Shown piece after piece: positions 44,929-57,749 of a stretch of 64,000 bases of DNA (position 1 is the first letter of the stretch; each line of letters begins with the position of its first letter). The notes under the pieces are model-generated. The model was given only the letters and a program-made list of their open reading frames with translations. It was not told where the DNA came from and searched no databases. The position numbers and the translations under genes are program-made. Source of the stretch: Muscardinus avellanarius (taxonomy: Eukaryota; Chordata; Mammalia; Rodentia; Gliridae); contig OY726571.1 of the NCBI GenBank assembly GCA_963383645.1, forward strand, positions 81,846,888 through 81,910,887. The letters run 5' to 3'.

Positions 44929-45825
44929 TTACTGAGCACACCAAAATTTTGTGAGACATCTATCTCTGTGAATTAACACAAATGGGCTTACAGTAGCATA
45001 ACCAAGGGTCAGAAATTCTTGAACAGTTGTTGCTATGGAATCGTTATCTAAAGACACACTTACATATAAAGAAATAAAACATTCTGTCCAATAAGAGAAA
45101 AGAAAACAGAGCATCAGAAGGAGAACGCTTTGAGCAGCTTTCAGCTCAGGGGGAGTTTTGTAGAGGAGCCTGGAGTTCTGAAGGTAGAGAGCTTGCTGGT
45201 GGTGCCTGTGGAGGAGAAATACCATGTAGCCACTGGCCCCACCCATGGCACCCTGAAACAGGGCATCTCGCAGGGCCATGAGAGTGAGGAAAATCCATTT
45301 GAGTATGGAGCTTTCGGAGAAAAAATAGCAATAGTTCTCACTTTTACTCATTAGTGATGTGTTTACGCTATTGATACTTTTAATATAAAATGTTAAGTTC
45401 AGGCTTATCAAAGAATTGAGTATCCAAAAGAAAAGAAATAGGGAAAGGATGTGCCATTCAGACTTCAGCTTGAGCTTCCTCCACATGGAGGTTCTGGGAC
45501 TGATGGTGATGGCCTGGACCACTGTGAGGAGAGAGGTGGTGCAGATGGAGAGGCCTAGGGCCACCCTCTCTACATAAACAACAATCTTACAGCCTGTATC
45601 ATCTAGGAAGTTTCTCATAACAAATGTTGCTATTGTTTTGGTCATTCCTTTGGAAAGAAGTATTATGATATTTGTAAAAACCAGATGAATGAGAATAAGG
45701 TGTGTAGATTTCTTCTCAATGTGTCTGAAAATGCAAACATAATTCAACAAAAGAAAGAGGTTCGCTGCCATGCCAAGTCCTAGTAGAAAGACGAAGATTC
45801 CTCCTTTAACCAGTCTCAGGGCCAT
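44929..45825 (-). CDS. vomeronasal type-1 receptor, intact (V1R-C)
   Basis: Open frame of 298 codons. Cys79 and Cys166, SICTTSLLTVVQAITISPR, LLHRHHQQALYLQN, GYATVSPFVLIHRD and the ECL2 sequon NTS (155) are present. It differs from the others at TM1, where the usual G-N pair reads A-N (MAAN), and has LGLS in place of RGLS before the ICTT motif. It is the most diverged of the four open copies by eye. No stops or frameshifts. The start MALRLVKGG aligns with MVLSLIKGG in copy B. Confidence 0.95.
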   Translation of the reverse strand: MALRLVKGGIFVFLLGLGMAANLFLLLNYVCIFRHIEKKSTHLILIHLVFTNIIILLSKGMTKTIATFVMRNFLDDTGCKIVVYVERVALGLSICTTSLLTVVQAITISPRTSMWRKLKLKSEWHILSLFLFFWILNSLISLNLTFYIKSINSVNTSLMSKSENYCYFFSESSILKWIFLTLMALRDALFQGAMGGASGYMVFLLHRHHQQALYLQNSRLLYKTPPELKAAQSVLLLMLCFLFSYWTECFISLYVSVSLDNDSIATTVQEFLTLGYATVSPFVLIHRDRCLTKFWCAQ

Positions 45826-46163
45826 TTCTTATTTAGGCAGAAAATCCTAGGTGGAGCAAATACATTTTTAAAATAAACATCAGCAATGATACTACACATC
45901 TGTAAATATGATATCATATCATAGCTATTTTATGTACTGTAAGAAACCATTATAATATATATAATGGAGAAGTTTTTGCCCAAAAAACTCTAATTTTTAT
46001 AGTTTTATATATTTAAGTTTTTAAAGTTTTATAGTTTCAAATTCTATCTTGAGGAAGAATATTAAAAAATCTACTCTGTGCATGTATGTCCCTATGACTC
46101 TGTATAACATAATGATGTGAAATTATAATGCATCAATAAAAGTATTTTTTTAAAAAAAAGGGC

Positions 46164-46345
46164 AAGGCCGGGCATGGTGGCATATGCTTATAATCCCAGC
46201 ATTTGGGAGGCTGAGACAGGAGGATCAAGGTTGGCAGACAGCCTCAGCTACTTAGTGAGGCCTTTTGCATCAGTGAGACCTTGTTTCAAAATAGGTCTGG
46301 AGGTGTAGCACAGAGGTAGAATGCCTCTGGGTTCCATCCCCAGGA

Positions 46346-46346
<1 letters not shown>
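46164..46346 (+). mobile_element. composite SINE
   Basis: 'aaggccgggcatggtggcat' to 'ttccatccccaggac'. It lacks the 'aagaataaaaaatagggctg' linker. Confidence 0.9.

Positions 46347-46381
<35 letters not shown>
46347..46381. repeat. poly(A) tail of the SINE
   Basis: About 35 uninterrupted A residues, pointing to a young insertion or expanded tail. Confidence 0.95.
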
Positions 46382-46383
<2 letters not shown>

Positions 46384-49300
46384 AAAGAAAAGCGAGTAAA
46401 AAAACCAAAAATCTACAGTTTCAACCCAGAATGGTTAAGCTCCACACTAGCAAAACCAATCTACTTGTTCAAATCCTTGTATCTCTCACCTATCTTCAAC
46501 TTCAGCATGGCTGCACTAATGTCCAAATTTGGCCAAGCAGAAAATTTGGTTGTGTTTTTTATTTAGTTTTATCATTTTCCCATTATCTGAGCCTTTGGAT
46601 TGGTTCAGCACACATCACATGCAGACACTAATAAAATTCTGTTGTTTAACTCTTTAACATCTGAAAAATATTGCCATTTTCTAACTCTATTGCGTCTCCT
46701 ATTTTATGGATCATTTTGGTGAGCATAATAATTTCCAGATTTTTTGCTTTCAAGTTTTATATCTTTTATAACAATACCTTAATATTTCTATTTTAAATTC
46801 CAAAATGATTCTGTGATTTCACTTTGATAGCTTCCAAATACTCAGTGGTTTTATAGTCCTCAATATCAAGTCATACTGTGTAATTTCCTCACATAAGATT
46901 TGACAGTAAAAGTCTAATCAACCAAAGACACCTAGGAATAGGTCTTTTGACTGAACAGTCAGATAATTTGTGGGGTGCAGCCAGAGTGGATATGCTGGTG
47001 GAACTGTGGAATGCTCCTATCCAGGGTCTTTAGCAAAAGGTCTGAGGTTTCAATGAGTGGCTTCAGGAGCCTCTACCGGAGTCTGGATCAGTTCTAGATG
47101 TGGTGATGTTTATCAACGGGATTAGGGCAGGAGGATTAAGGATGGTTATATGTTGTCACGAGATGAGGGCTACCTATGAATCAGGAATCCCAAGTAATAG
47201 CTTTTTGAAGCAAAGTTCGTTGGGGCAGCATTGGTTTGAAAAAAATCACTGACAGAGGGGGCTATGGTGGCACTTGATAGCTGTGGCATAACTAGGGCAC
47301 AGTGGTTCCTGGTGATTTTACAGTCTGATCCTCTGTGTGTTTTTCTCAACCTGCTTAATGATAGGGCCTCTTGATCATCTGTCCATGATGCCTTTGCACC
47401 AGCTTAGACAGGATGTTACCTTTTTACTTCTAAGAGATCCCAAATTATATTTTACTAAGATCAGTTTTTCCAGAATAAAATAAACCAGAATGTTTGATCT
47501 AATACCCAGAATCTGCATATATCTTGTGTCCTTAGAATATTCTTCAGGCCTTCTTCCTCTAATTCCTACTAATCATTAAAAGATTGCTTCAGATTCCTCT
47601 GTGCTGAAAGTCTCTGGCAGAACAAAGGACAGGTACACAGGCGTGTGCTTAGGTTTGGTACTCAGGGCCCATGACTCTAGGAAGGTCAGTTAGTGACTTT
47701 CAAACTCTGTTTCCTCCCCTGATAGATGGGGAACTAAGCACTGCACCAATGCATTAAAGAAAGCAACACATCTTTCTAAGTTTTGAACACAAAATGCCTT
47801 ATGTATAAGCTTTAAAAGGAAGCTCCACAATTTTAGGTAAAAGCTTAGAATAAATATCTTGCATACTTAATGAGAGATTGGATCTGCTAAAAATGACAGG
47901 GCTCACGACAGCTCAGTGCTCTAAGTAGGTCTACCAGATCTTTTTGGGTTTGTATTTTTCTTATATTTCCTAGATTCTCATTTTCTAGACTTCAGTCACC
48001 TCCCAGTTTTCCAAAGCTCTGAGTCAGATAGTGGATCCACTTCTGACACACCTAATAAGTCACTAATCTTTTATTTTGACCAAGGAAATTAAGAACTTTA
48101 GAAGAGGGAGTGGTGAGTATGATCCCAAATTGCTTTTGGAAGAGTGTAGTAGTAAACTGTTTCAAAGATAGGCCTGCTTTGAAATAGATGTATTATGCCT
48201 CATCTGAACCTAACACCCTGCTCAGGCAGGTAAGCACATTCATCTCAAGCCCAATTTTCTCAATTAAAATATTAGTGAGATTAGTGGTCCTCACTGCATA
48301 ATACTGGGCTAAATGTAGAGTGTGTTGCCTCAAATCATAATGGACAGACTGACAAAACACAGAATTCTCAAAAGAGAAACTATGATTTCAAATAATATTT
48401 TTTTGTTATTTTTTGCCCCGTCAAACAGGCACACAACAAATGAGGTTGACTTACATTTGTGGCGAAATATTAGCTGCTATGAGAGTTTAAAGATAGGTGC
48501 AGGAAGAGTGCCTTCAAATTAAACACAGTGCACTTAAGGATTTAGCAGCATAGCAGAAAAGTAGAAGATCGCCCACTGGAAACACAGCAATCAATACACC
48601 AAAAAGTAGATGAAGAAATCTTATGAAAACTGAAAATGCTGACCGAGGTATAATGCAGGACATCAAGGAGGTTGAAGAAAACTGAGTTCCTCCTAAAAAC
48701 TAGAGCAGCCTTTCTGATCTTCTGGTTTCTGAAAGATAGAGATGAGAACCATATGAGAGACCCACTCCAGAGCTCGCTTACAACACTAGATACTCAGCAC
48801 AGTGACACAGATGCTCCAGTGTCTCTGGAGGAACACCCATTGTAATGGTCCTTTTGACCTTTTTGGATTTAGATTTGTTCGTTTTAGCAGCATAGGGAGA
48901 GTATGAACTCCCTTGCCTGGCCAAAGAGATAAGCTTTGTGCTGCTGAGGAAATTCTACATTATGCCTATGACTAAATCAGAACAGATGGGTCTACTCACC
49001 TAGGTAGCAGTGGTACACACAGGCTCCGCGTTAGTCTTAGCCAGGCGAGGTTTCTCAGCTCACCTCTGCAGCTTCTGGTTTTGTAGTGCTCTCAGCTGCC
49101 ATGAACTACCACCAAGGATTCAGTTCTCACAGTTGTCACTCTGTCAGGAAGAAGGAAGCCCTCTGCTGGATCTCGTTCCCTGAAGTACAACTCTGCCTGT
49201 CCCTCTACAATTACTACATTTGTTTGGCTCAGAAGTTATCTCACTTTTAATTAGAGTGTAATTATTATAATGTAAGGATGTAAAGTGAGAAATGGAACAA

Positions 49301-51344
49301 GTAGTCATGCTTCTGTTCCTAGCTTTCTCCAATTTTCTGTCTCTCTTGTCACTTTTCCAAAGTTGCATGCCATGAACCAGCATGGGGACGGCTTCTCAGA
49401 CTTAGGACAAGTCATTTCCCTTTTTCTCTCAAGATCTTCACACAGAAAGACATCATCAGTGAGGACCAGCAATGGAGAGTCGCTTTCTGAGCATACCCAA
49501 GCCATGAACTTGGTCAGACAGGAGGCACCTTGCTGCCCGTATGCACACTGTTCTTCAAGGTCTTTACCACAAGTGGTTATTTTATTCCTTACACATTAAA
49601 TAGCAAATTGTACTTAAAACCTACATGAGTCAACCCCCCTACACTTTCTGCAGTACAGAAATTCAAGGACACTGGCTCAATTCTTCTATACCCAAGAATG
49701 ATCCTTCCATTCACTATTCATTATTCTGCCAATGACCTTCCTACTTCTTGCTGCAAAGGAATGTGAATAAATGTTGGCATAGGGCTGAGATTAAAAGTGA
49801 GAATAGCACCATTTTCCAGAAGCAAGAGGACTTTGGGTTGCCCTATGAGGTAGAATCCTGGTCTCTGGTCATCCCTGTTTCCTGATGGCTGCCATTCTCT
49901 GATTTTGAATGGGAAATGCAATCACAGATTGGTTAAGTTGTATATGCTATATTTAAGGTTAAAAAGAAATTGAAAATAATAATAAATAATTTCCCCCATG
50001 GTAATAAGGAACATTTTTCCTTGGCTTGGTTAAAAAATTGTCAGGTTGAGATGTATATAAGTAATCTTAAAATCTATATAATTCTCTTGCTAGTTTGGTA
50101 ACTAAGGGATGTTTTCCCAGGCCCTAGAGTCTTATTTAGAAGTGTAGTCATCAAGCAAGATAGTGCCCTGTTTTCCAGTTTCTGCAAAAGGGCAGAAAGC
50201 TAATTTGCTGGGGACTTCCTCTAGGTTACAAAATCATCTATGTACAATATATGTGAAGATTTCTATTTTTTTTTAGTAAAGACCACAAATTAATAGAAAT
50301 CACCCGGTAGTGAAGTAAATAGAGGATCAACTTGTGTGAGTAATGGTGGAGTCAAGTTCTTTTTCTTGAGGATGAGTTATTGGTTTTCTTAAGAAGTGTC
50401 CACAGTCACTTTCCTTGATTGGCTATAAAAGTACATTTTCTTCTTGCACTTGCCACTTTTCTAAGTGGATTTCTTGTGATGTATGTTGTATTCTACTTAA
50501 ATGCTTTTTCAATGAAAAAATATTATTTTCTTTTTTCTTAGAGGTTTTGTAGATTAACAGGATGATTTTTTTTTGCAATAAATAGGCATAGAAGCAGAAT
50601 TTGTTCTCAAAGACTTTGACATAAATTTCAAGTCCCTGACTGGCAACTGTTGCTTTTGTGTGGGATTCACCTGCCTGTTCTGGGTGAGTACCGCTTTCAG
50701 CCAGCCTCACTCTCTGGAGGAGTGAATCTCTCAATCTCAGGATGACTCATATCTGTCATATCACTGAAAACTGCATGAGATAGAGAAATGGTCAATAAAT
50801 CATGATACTGGAAAAGATTTTCAAATCGCATTTGGACTATAGATGGACTTCCCATACTCCATTCAGAACTCTCTCTGGTGGATGAATCTCTGGGGTGGGG
50901 ACATGTGCCCCACACCAAATCCATCTTAATTAAGATTAATTCATCTCTAGAATTTTTTCTCAGGTAGATTCTATCTTTAAAAGAAGAAGCCAGAAAAGTT
51001 CATTATTTCACAAATTTATATTTCAGAAAAGTCTGGAACCAACATTGGTAGAATAGAATAATCCATTGTTTACAGTCCTTTTTAGTACATTGGATGAAAT
51101 AGCATCCTAATTATCTTCACAGTTATGATAGGGATAGCTTCAGTGTGTTTAATGCTTACACTGTGTCTTGCTCTGGTATTCCATACAAAGGCATATTTAT
51201 TAACAAATTCGAAATTTTCTATCATCCTACCAGAAAAGGCATTTATTCTCATGGAATAAGGAACATGAGATTCCAAAGTATAATGTAGTTGTCCTAAAGT
51301 CATATACTAATGGATAGAATACTTTAATTTTGAGCTATCTCTAA

Positions 51345-52617
51345 AATCCATTTTATTTATTATTTTTATTGGTGCATTGTAGTCATACATCTTAATAGAG
51401 TACAAGATGGTAGAGGCATACATGCACATATCATTTATTTAGCCTGTCCTCAATTCCCATCCTGTTTCCTCCCTCTCCTTTCTTTTCATGTTTGGCTTAG
51501 TGATCAACTGATATGTTTGTGTATGTACATCATATACATTAGAGAATTTCCCTCTTCTTCTCTCCCATCTCCCTCAGATAGGTCACCTTATTTTAAGTCA
51601 TATTTTATGATACTTCTTTCATGGTTCTTGTTGCTGAGAACTACTTTGGCTATTCTGTTTTTTGTTTGTTGTTGTTGTTCCAAATGAATTTAATGGTTGA
51701 GCATGGTGGCGCACGCTTGTAATCCCAGTACTTGGGAAGCTGAGACAAGAGGATTGAAGGTTCACTTCCAGTCTCAGCTACTTAGTGAAGCCCTTAAAAC
51801 TTAGTGAGACCTTGTTTCAAAATAAAGAATAAAAAAGAGGGCTGGAGGTGTGAGAATGTAGCTTGGGGGTAGAATGTCCTGGGTTGCATCCCCAATACCA
51901 CACAATAAATAAATAAATAAATAAATTTAATGACTGATTTTTCTATGTGAGGAATAACCTTGGTAATTTAATGGGTACTGTATTAAATCTGTAGATCACT
52001 TTAAAAAGTATGGTTCTTTTGATGACATTTATTCTGCCTACCCAAGAACATGGAAGATCTTTTCATCTTCTGTGTTCTTCTTCAATTTCTTTTTTCAGTG
52101 TTCTATAATTTTCTTTGTAGAGGTCTTTTACCTCCTTGGTTAGGTTTATTCCTAAATTCTTAATTTTTTTGTGGAATATTCTGAGTGAAACTGTTTTCTA
52201 GATTTCTTTTTCAGTGGATTTATGGTTGATATACAGGAAATCTTCCAAGTTTTTAAGATTGATTTTGTATCCAGACACTGCTGAATTTATTGATCAGTTC
52301 AATATGCCTTTTCATTGAGTCTGTTGAGTCTTCTACGTATAGAATAATGTTGTCTGCAAATAGTGATAGTTTTAGTTCTTTTCCTGTTTGGACTCCTTTG
52401 ATTTCCTTCTCTTGCCTTACTGCTCTATTTAGAGTCTCAAATATTATATCGAAAAGAAGTGGTGATAATGGACATCCTCATCTTGTTCCTGTTTTTAGGG
52501 GGCATTCTCAGTTTTTGATTTTTTTCTCTTGTCAAGATGCTGTTTTTACAGTAATAGGTACTGAGCGTCAGCACTACTGAGATGTGCTGTTTCTCTCAGT
52601 CGCCATCTTCCCAGAAG
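51345..52617 (-). mobile_element. L1 with both ends but internally deleted
   Basis: Minus-strand L1. The 5' terminus is at 52617-52595 ('cgccatcttcccagaagtcc' on the plus strand), and the 3' UTR and A-rich end are at 51345. In between are only part of the reverse transcriptase ([14 protein letters not shown], an altered FADD motif, near 52400-52330) and a little of the ORF2 end; the 5' UTR, ORF1 and most of ORF2 are gone. A SINE at 51692 interrupts it. It lies exactly between direct unit C and inverted unit D. Confidence 0.7.
51692..51930 (+). mobile_element. composite SINE inside the L1
   Basis: 'ggttgagcatggtggcgcac' to a (aaat)n tail; 'aaatgaatttaatg' and 'aaataaatttaatg' flank it. Confidence 0.85.
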
Positions 52618-53756
52618 TCCATTAACATTTTTAGAATCTAATCTGAGTATCCATGTTCTATTATTAATTACATTAAAATTATGAAATTAATTTATGGCCA
52701 AGATATCTTGAATTTAGAATGGGGATGGTATTTTATTGAATTTGCTAAGAAGGAATACAAACTATATGTTTTTCTTCTGTACCAATGTTTGCTTTCAAAA
52801 TTTTCCTGAAACTGGAATTTGTGAAATAAACAGTATGGGAAATTTTTCTTTTACATGCTGGATTCCACATAAAGGAAACGTACTAAAGATGGAATAGGAA
52901 CATAGAATGTCTCTGGGGAGATGTACATGTCCTCATTTCAGAGACTCACCCAGTAGAGAGAGTTCTGAAGATATTCACTAGCAGTCCAGATGGGATTTGA
53001 AAATCTTCTCCATTACCATTATTTCTTGGCCACTCCTCTATTTCAGGCAATTTTCAATTCTGTGACATGTGACTATTTGAGTAAATTCTCTTTATTCATT
53101 ACAAAGACAAAGTTCAAACATCTTTTGGACAGAAAATGATTTTGCAGCTTGGAACAAGTTCCCATTGAAGTAAGGCTCTTGCTCCTCTGCTGAAATAGGA
53201 CACTGCCTTGCTTTATGATTGCATTTTTACAGAGGACTCCAGGGCCTGGAGAAAACAACCCTGGGTTTCAAGCTAGTAAGAGTATCATATAGCTTTTACA
53301 AAAACTTGTATATGGCATAATGTAGTATAAAAATACTCAACATAAGTGACACATGTAAATGTGCCTTGTTGCAGCAAGGAAAATTAGTTATTGTTATGTT
53401 TCCATTTGTATTTAACTTTACAACATACTCAACCCAACTATGCCTTCATTTTCCCACTCAAAATCAGGGGACAGAAATAACACTTAATTCAAAGAAAGAC
53501 TCTTATTTGTGGCAGGAGGATTTGAGCATCTATTGGGTTTCAGGTTGTCCCTCTGGGCAATGAGGATTTAAATCATCCAAGAAACAAAAGGAAGACTAGA
53601 GACTAGAAATCTGTTTCCCAGGACAGCTAAAAGCCCTTCAGGTTTCTGGAAAAATGGTGATTTTCTAACCTCTGAGATCAACTCTGTGCCCACATTTATT
53701 TGTATTCCTTTGCATAGGGGACTATGAAGAGCCTTGGCAGTAGAATGAATAATGAA

Positions 53757-53956
53757 GCCGGGCGTGGTGGCGCACGCTTGTATTCCTAGCATTTGGGAGG
53801 CTGAGATAGGAGGATTGCAGTTTGCAGACAGCCTTAGCTACTTAGTGAGGCCTTTGCAACTCAGTGAGACCCTGCTTCAAAATAAAGAATAAAAAATAGG
53901 ACTGGGGCGTAGCTTGGATGCAGAATGCTCCTGGGTTTCATCCCCAGTACCGCAAA
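53757..53956 (+). mobile_element. composite SINE
   Basis: 'gccgggcgtggtggcgcacg' to 'catccccagtaccgc'; 'gaatgaataatgaa' and 'gaataaataatgaa' flank it. Confidence 0.9.
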
Positions 53957-56900
53957 AAAGGGAATAAATAATGAATATAAAGATCATCCTTGGGTTTACA
54001 TGAATTGCTTGAGTGTTCTTCAAAATTGTACTGCAGGGTTGGTGCTTGTGAGGGGGGGGGATCTAGATTTGAAGTCACATTTATTGTTTAGTGTACAAAG
54101 AATAAAATAATTACTTCTGGCTAAGACCTTGAATTGTGATGTGAATAGTTATAGCAAGGTAACTCCTGTCTGTCCAAGTTCATGCCTGGAATGTGCTCAG
54201 AAATCAGAGTCCCTAGTGCTGGCCATCATTGATTATGTTCAAAAAGGTGAAGAAGAACTTGGGAGAGAAAAGAAGGTCACGTTTTCTTTGTCTCTGAAGC
54301 CATCCACATTCTGGTTCACAGCTTGCAACTTTGGGAAGTTGAAGAGAGAGATGGAAAATCAAGGAATTTAGATAGAAGCTGAGCTAGACGTTTACTTTCC
54401 CACTGCACATCTTTCTATTACATCTATTATTTCTGTTTCATCCTTGTAAGTAATTACACCCTAATTAAGATTGAGATAACTTTTGAACCAAACAAATACA
54501 GTAATTGTGAAGGGACAGGGAAGGTTGTACTTTAGGGACTGAGATCCTGCAGGGGGTTTCTTTTTCTTGATAGATGTCAACTGTGAAAACTGAACCCTTG
54601 GTGGTAGTTTATGGAAGACAGGAGCTCTATAAAATCAGAAAGTTAGATAGATGACCTGAGAAGCCTCACCTGGCCAGGACTGACCCAGCATTTCTCTTTT
54701 TATCAGCTACAAGGTGGGTAGACCTGTCATTTCTGATTTATACCCAGGTACCATGTTAAATGTTCACAGCAGCACAAATCTCTTTGACCAAGTAAGGAAG
54801 TTAATGAGATGCTCCCTCAGTCTTAAGACCTTAAATTTTTTGTTTTTAGAAATCAAATATGTGAGGTCCCAAAGGTGAAGCAAACTAGTTTGCTTCTAGA
54901 GGTTCTAGTTTGTAATTCTAGAGGTTCTTAGGTATCTCCATGTACTCAGGACCTCTGGTATTGGTCTTGGCATAAAATTAACTCCTTGATTTATTCAAGG
55001 AATTACAAAGTTATAGGAATATTTTTGTTTTCTGTGAATAATTCTGACTTCTTTGGCTTCCAATTTTACTTGCATTAGTACTCCATCAGCATCAGTATCT
55101 TTAATAGGATTTGCACATTTCATTTTTGGTGAATTTCTGTATTTCCAAGACTGGTCATTACTGTCTTTTTTATGTTGGTAATCGTCTAAGTGCATTTCTA
55201 TTTATTTGGAAATACTGCTCCCGTATTCCTTCTTAAAATTTTACATTATGCAATATATGTAAGTCAACATCATTTTTGATGCTTCACTGATTATTTGGAA
55301 GCAATTCATATCTGTTAATATTTAAAATTAATTTCCTCATTCAAGAATTTCTGCCATGAATTTTCCAGGATTTTAGTTACTATAATATAATAAAACTTAT
55401 TTTAATTTTGCCCTGGTGTTATATACCAAGGAGAAGTAATCTAATTTTTTATTTGAGACATCTGACAGATGTACTCATTTGCCTAAGCTGTAGGGTCTTA
55501 TATTCTAACACAAACTCTGTTTTATGCAATAGTTTACCTTAACCTTTTTCTGGAAAACGTGGAGAGTAGTCACCTCTTCCTCTCTGACTTTTCTCATGCT
55601 TGTTAGAAAAAAAGAGAAATAGCTTATAATATGTCTAGAACTTGGTCCCAAGTATGATACAGAATGTTGAAATTTGAGGAAAGGGAGAGAGGGCTGGAAA
55701 TATGAAAAAGCAGAGACAAACAAATTAAAACAGAAAAAGGTCTGAAAAGTCGACTAGGATATACAGAGGTATGGAATGCAGTCATTTTTAACAAATTCTA
55801 ATCTCTGACTAGAAACATAGCTAATTTTTATTCCAGACACATTAATTACCAGTGCTGTGCTTGGCATTAAAGCCCACAGCTCATTGCATGGTTGGCTAGA
55901 AATTTAAGGTGGTGTACTACTTTCTCTGATGCATTGGTACAGGCAGGGGAGAGGTTCAAAGGTAGAAATTGATGTTCAAGAGTCATGGGCTCCCTGTACC
56001 ACACCTGGGCACAAGTCTGGGTTTATGCAGTTAGTGCTGACAGATACTTGCAACACAGAAAAATCTAAAGCAATCTTGGACTGTAACTGTATAGGAAGTA
56101 GAGGCGAAAGGCTTACAGAAAGGCATTCAAGCATAATCAACCAGTTCAAATCATGTCGATTAGATCATGCATCCAGGTTTCTTTTATATTGAGGAAGTTT
56201 CCAACAGTTTGAAAGAAGTTCCTGGGTGAGAAATAAGATTTGAGAATTTAAAATGTGGACTAATATCATCTATGATAATCAGTTTGGATCAATAAAGGTC
56301 AAAGTGGTCCTATTGTTAAGGATGATGGAAAATCAAAATAAAAAACAGAGGGAAGGCAGGCTGCAAAGTGACCTGGAATCACTGTTTCTCCCCAGCTTCT
56401 CCAGCAGCTGTAAAATACCATCATGATAACTTCTGTCAGTGATTTATTTTCATAACAATGATGATGAACCTTATTTGCTACACCTAGCCCTGGAATTCAT
56501 AAGCTGCCTTCACCTCACGACAGCACAAATTCCAATTAATTACTTTCTTCCAATATACCTTGTTAAGCATCTACATGAACAGAACTGAGCCAGGCTTTCA
56601 TTAGAGACCCCCAGAAGCCACTCAAAAAGAATGCAGATTTCTTTCAAATACCTTTCTTGAGTGTCACAGTGTGGTCCACCCAGGACACTCACACTGACTG
56701 CATTTAATCAGTCGTTCTTTTTTCTTTTTTCAGTCAAGAGACATGTTAATGGGTATCATTTGCTGAATAGACTTTCAATTTGCATCTTATCTGGAAAAGT
56801 TATGCACTGTCACTTAATTTGAGGATTATAAAAACCACTGATTATTTGGAAGCAATTAAATCACAGATTAAGTTGGAGGTTCAGAATTACAGAAATATAA

Positions 56901-57078
56901 AGGGTTTGGCATCACAGATATAAAACTTGGAAACAAAAAATAAGCCTGAAAATTATTGTATTCATCAAGATGTGAAATAGAAAGGGCTATTAAACAAAAC
57001 AAGAGACACTGTGGAAGTTGAAATATCATTGGATTTGAGATGGTGAAGAAACTGAAGCAACAAAATTTTATAAATATC

Positions 57079-57265
57079 GGCCGGGCATGGTGGCCCACGC
57101 TTGTGATCCCCGTGCTTGGGAGGCGGGAACAGGAGGTTTGCGCAGATTCGAAGCCAGCCACGCTGGCTTAAGAGACCCTGTTTCTAAATAAAAAAGTATA
57201 AAAATGGGTCTGGGAGTGTAGCCCAGAGGTAGGAGGGTTTCCAGGAACCCCAGTACCACCCCCAA
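57079..57265 (+). mobile_element. composite SINE, 'gctggcttaagagaccctg' subfamily
   Basis: Third copy of this form; tail 'gggtttccaggaaccccagt'; 'ttataaatatc' flanks both ends. Confidence 0.9.
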
Positions 57266-57749
57266 AAAAATTTTTTATAAATATCTATTTATTGGGCATT
57301 GAGATGGCAGATAGATTAAGCAGGAGCCCCAGGCTTTGGAATTGGGCAATAGGAAATAAAATAAAAACACAGAGAGAAATGCTGGTTGGGGAAATTTTGG
57401 GTTTAACGCAACCCTTCTAAAGTTGAGTGTAGGTGGGATATGTAAGCATTTGAACAGGTAGATTAGTTTTGTTAGTATGGAGCTCAAAAGAAATTTGGAT
57501 GGAAAATTTAGATTTTTGAGTGTTAGACCTCAAGATGGCATTAGAGACTATATAGTGTGACCCACAATCAGTGGCACAAAGTAATAGTTCATGTATAAAA
57601 ATATACTTTATTACATATATCATAACTGTCTCATCCTCCAGAAAATTGCTATATATAAAATACTTTATGCAGAAACATCTCAGCATTACTGATTCTTTTC
57701 TCCAAAGGGTGTTTGCTGGACCCAAGTTTTTCTGCCTATGAAGTAAGAC

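Larger units (their letters stand above)
44580..51345 (-). repeat. V1R duplication unit C
   Basis: Direct repeat with its V1R at 44929-45825. Shared blocks run to about 51.34 kb, where an L1 separates it from the inverted unit D. Confidence 0.75.

Noticed and set aside
45130..45354. Antisense and shifted ORFs inside the V1R genes, also near 26319 and 58228
   Set aside because: They recur in several V1R copies only because the V1R sequence itself is conserved.
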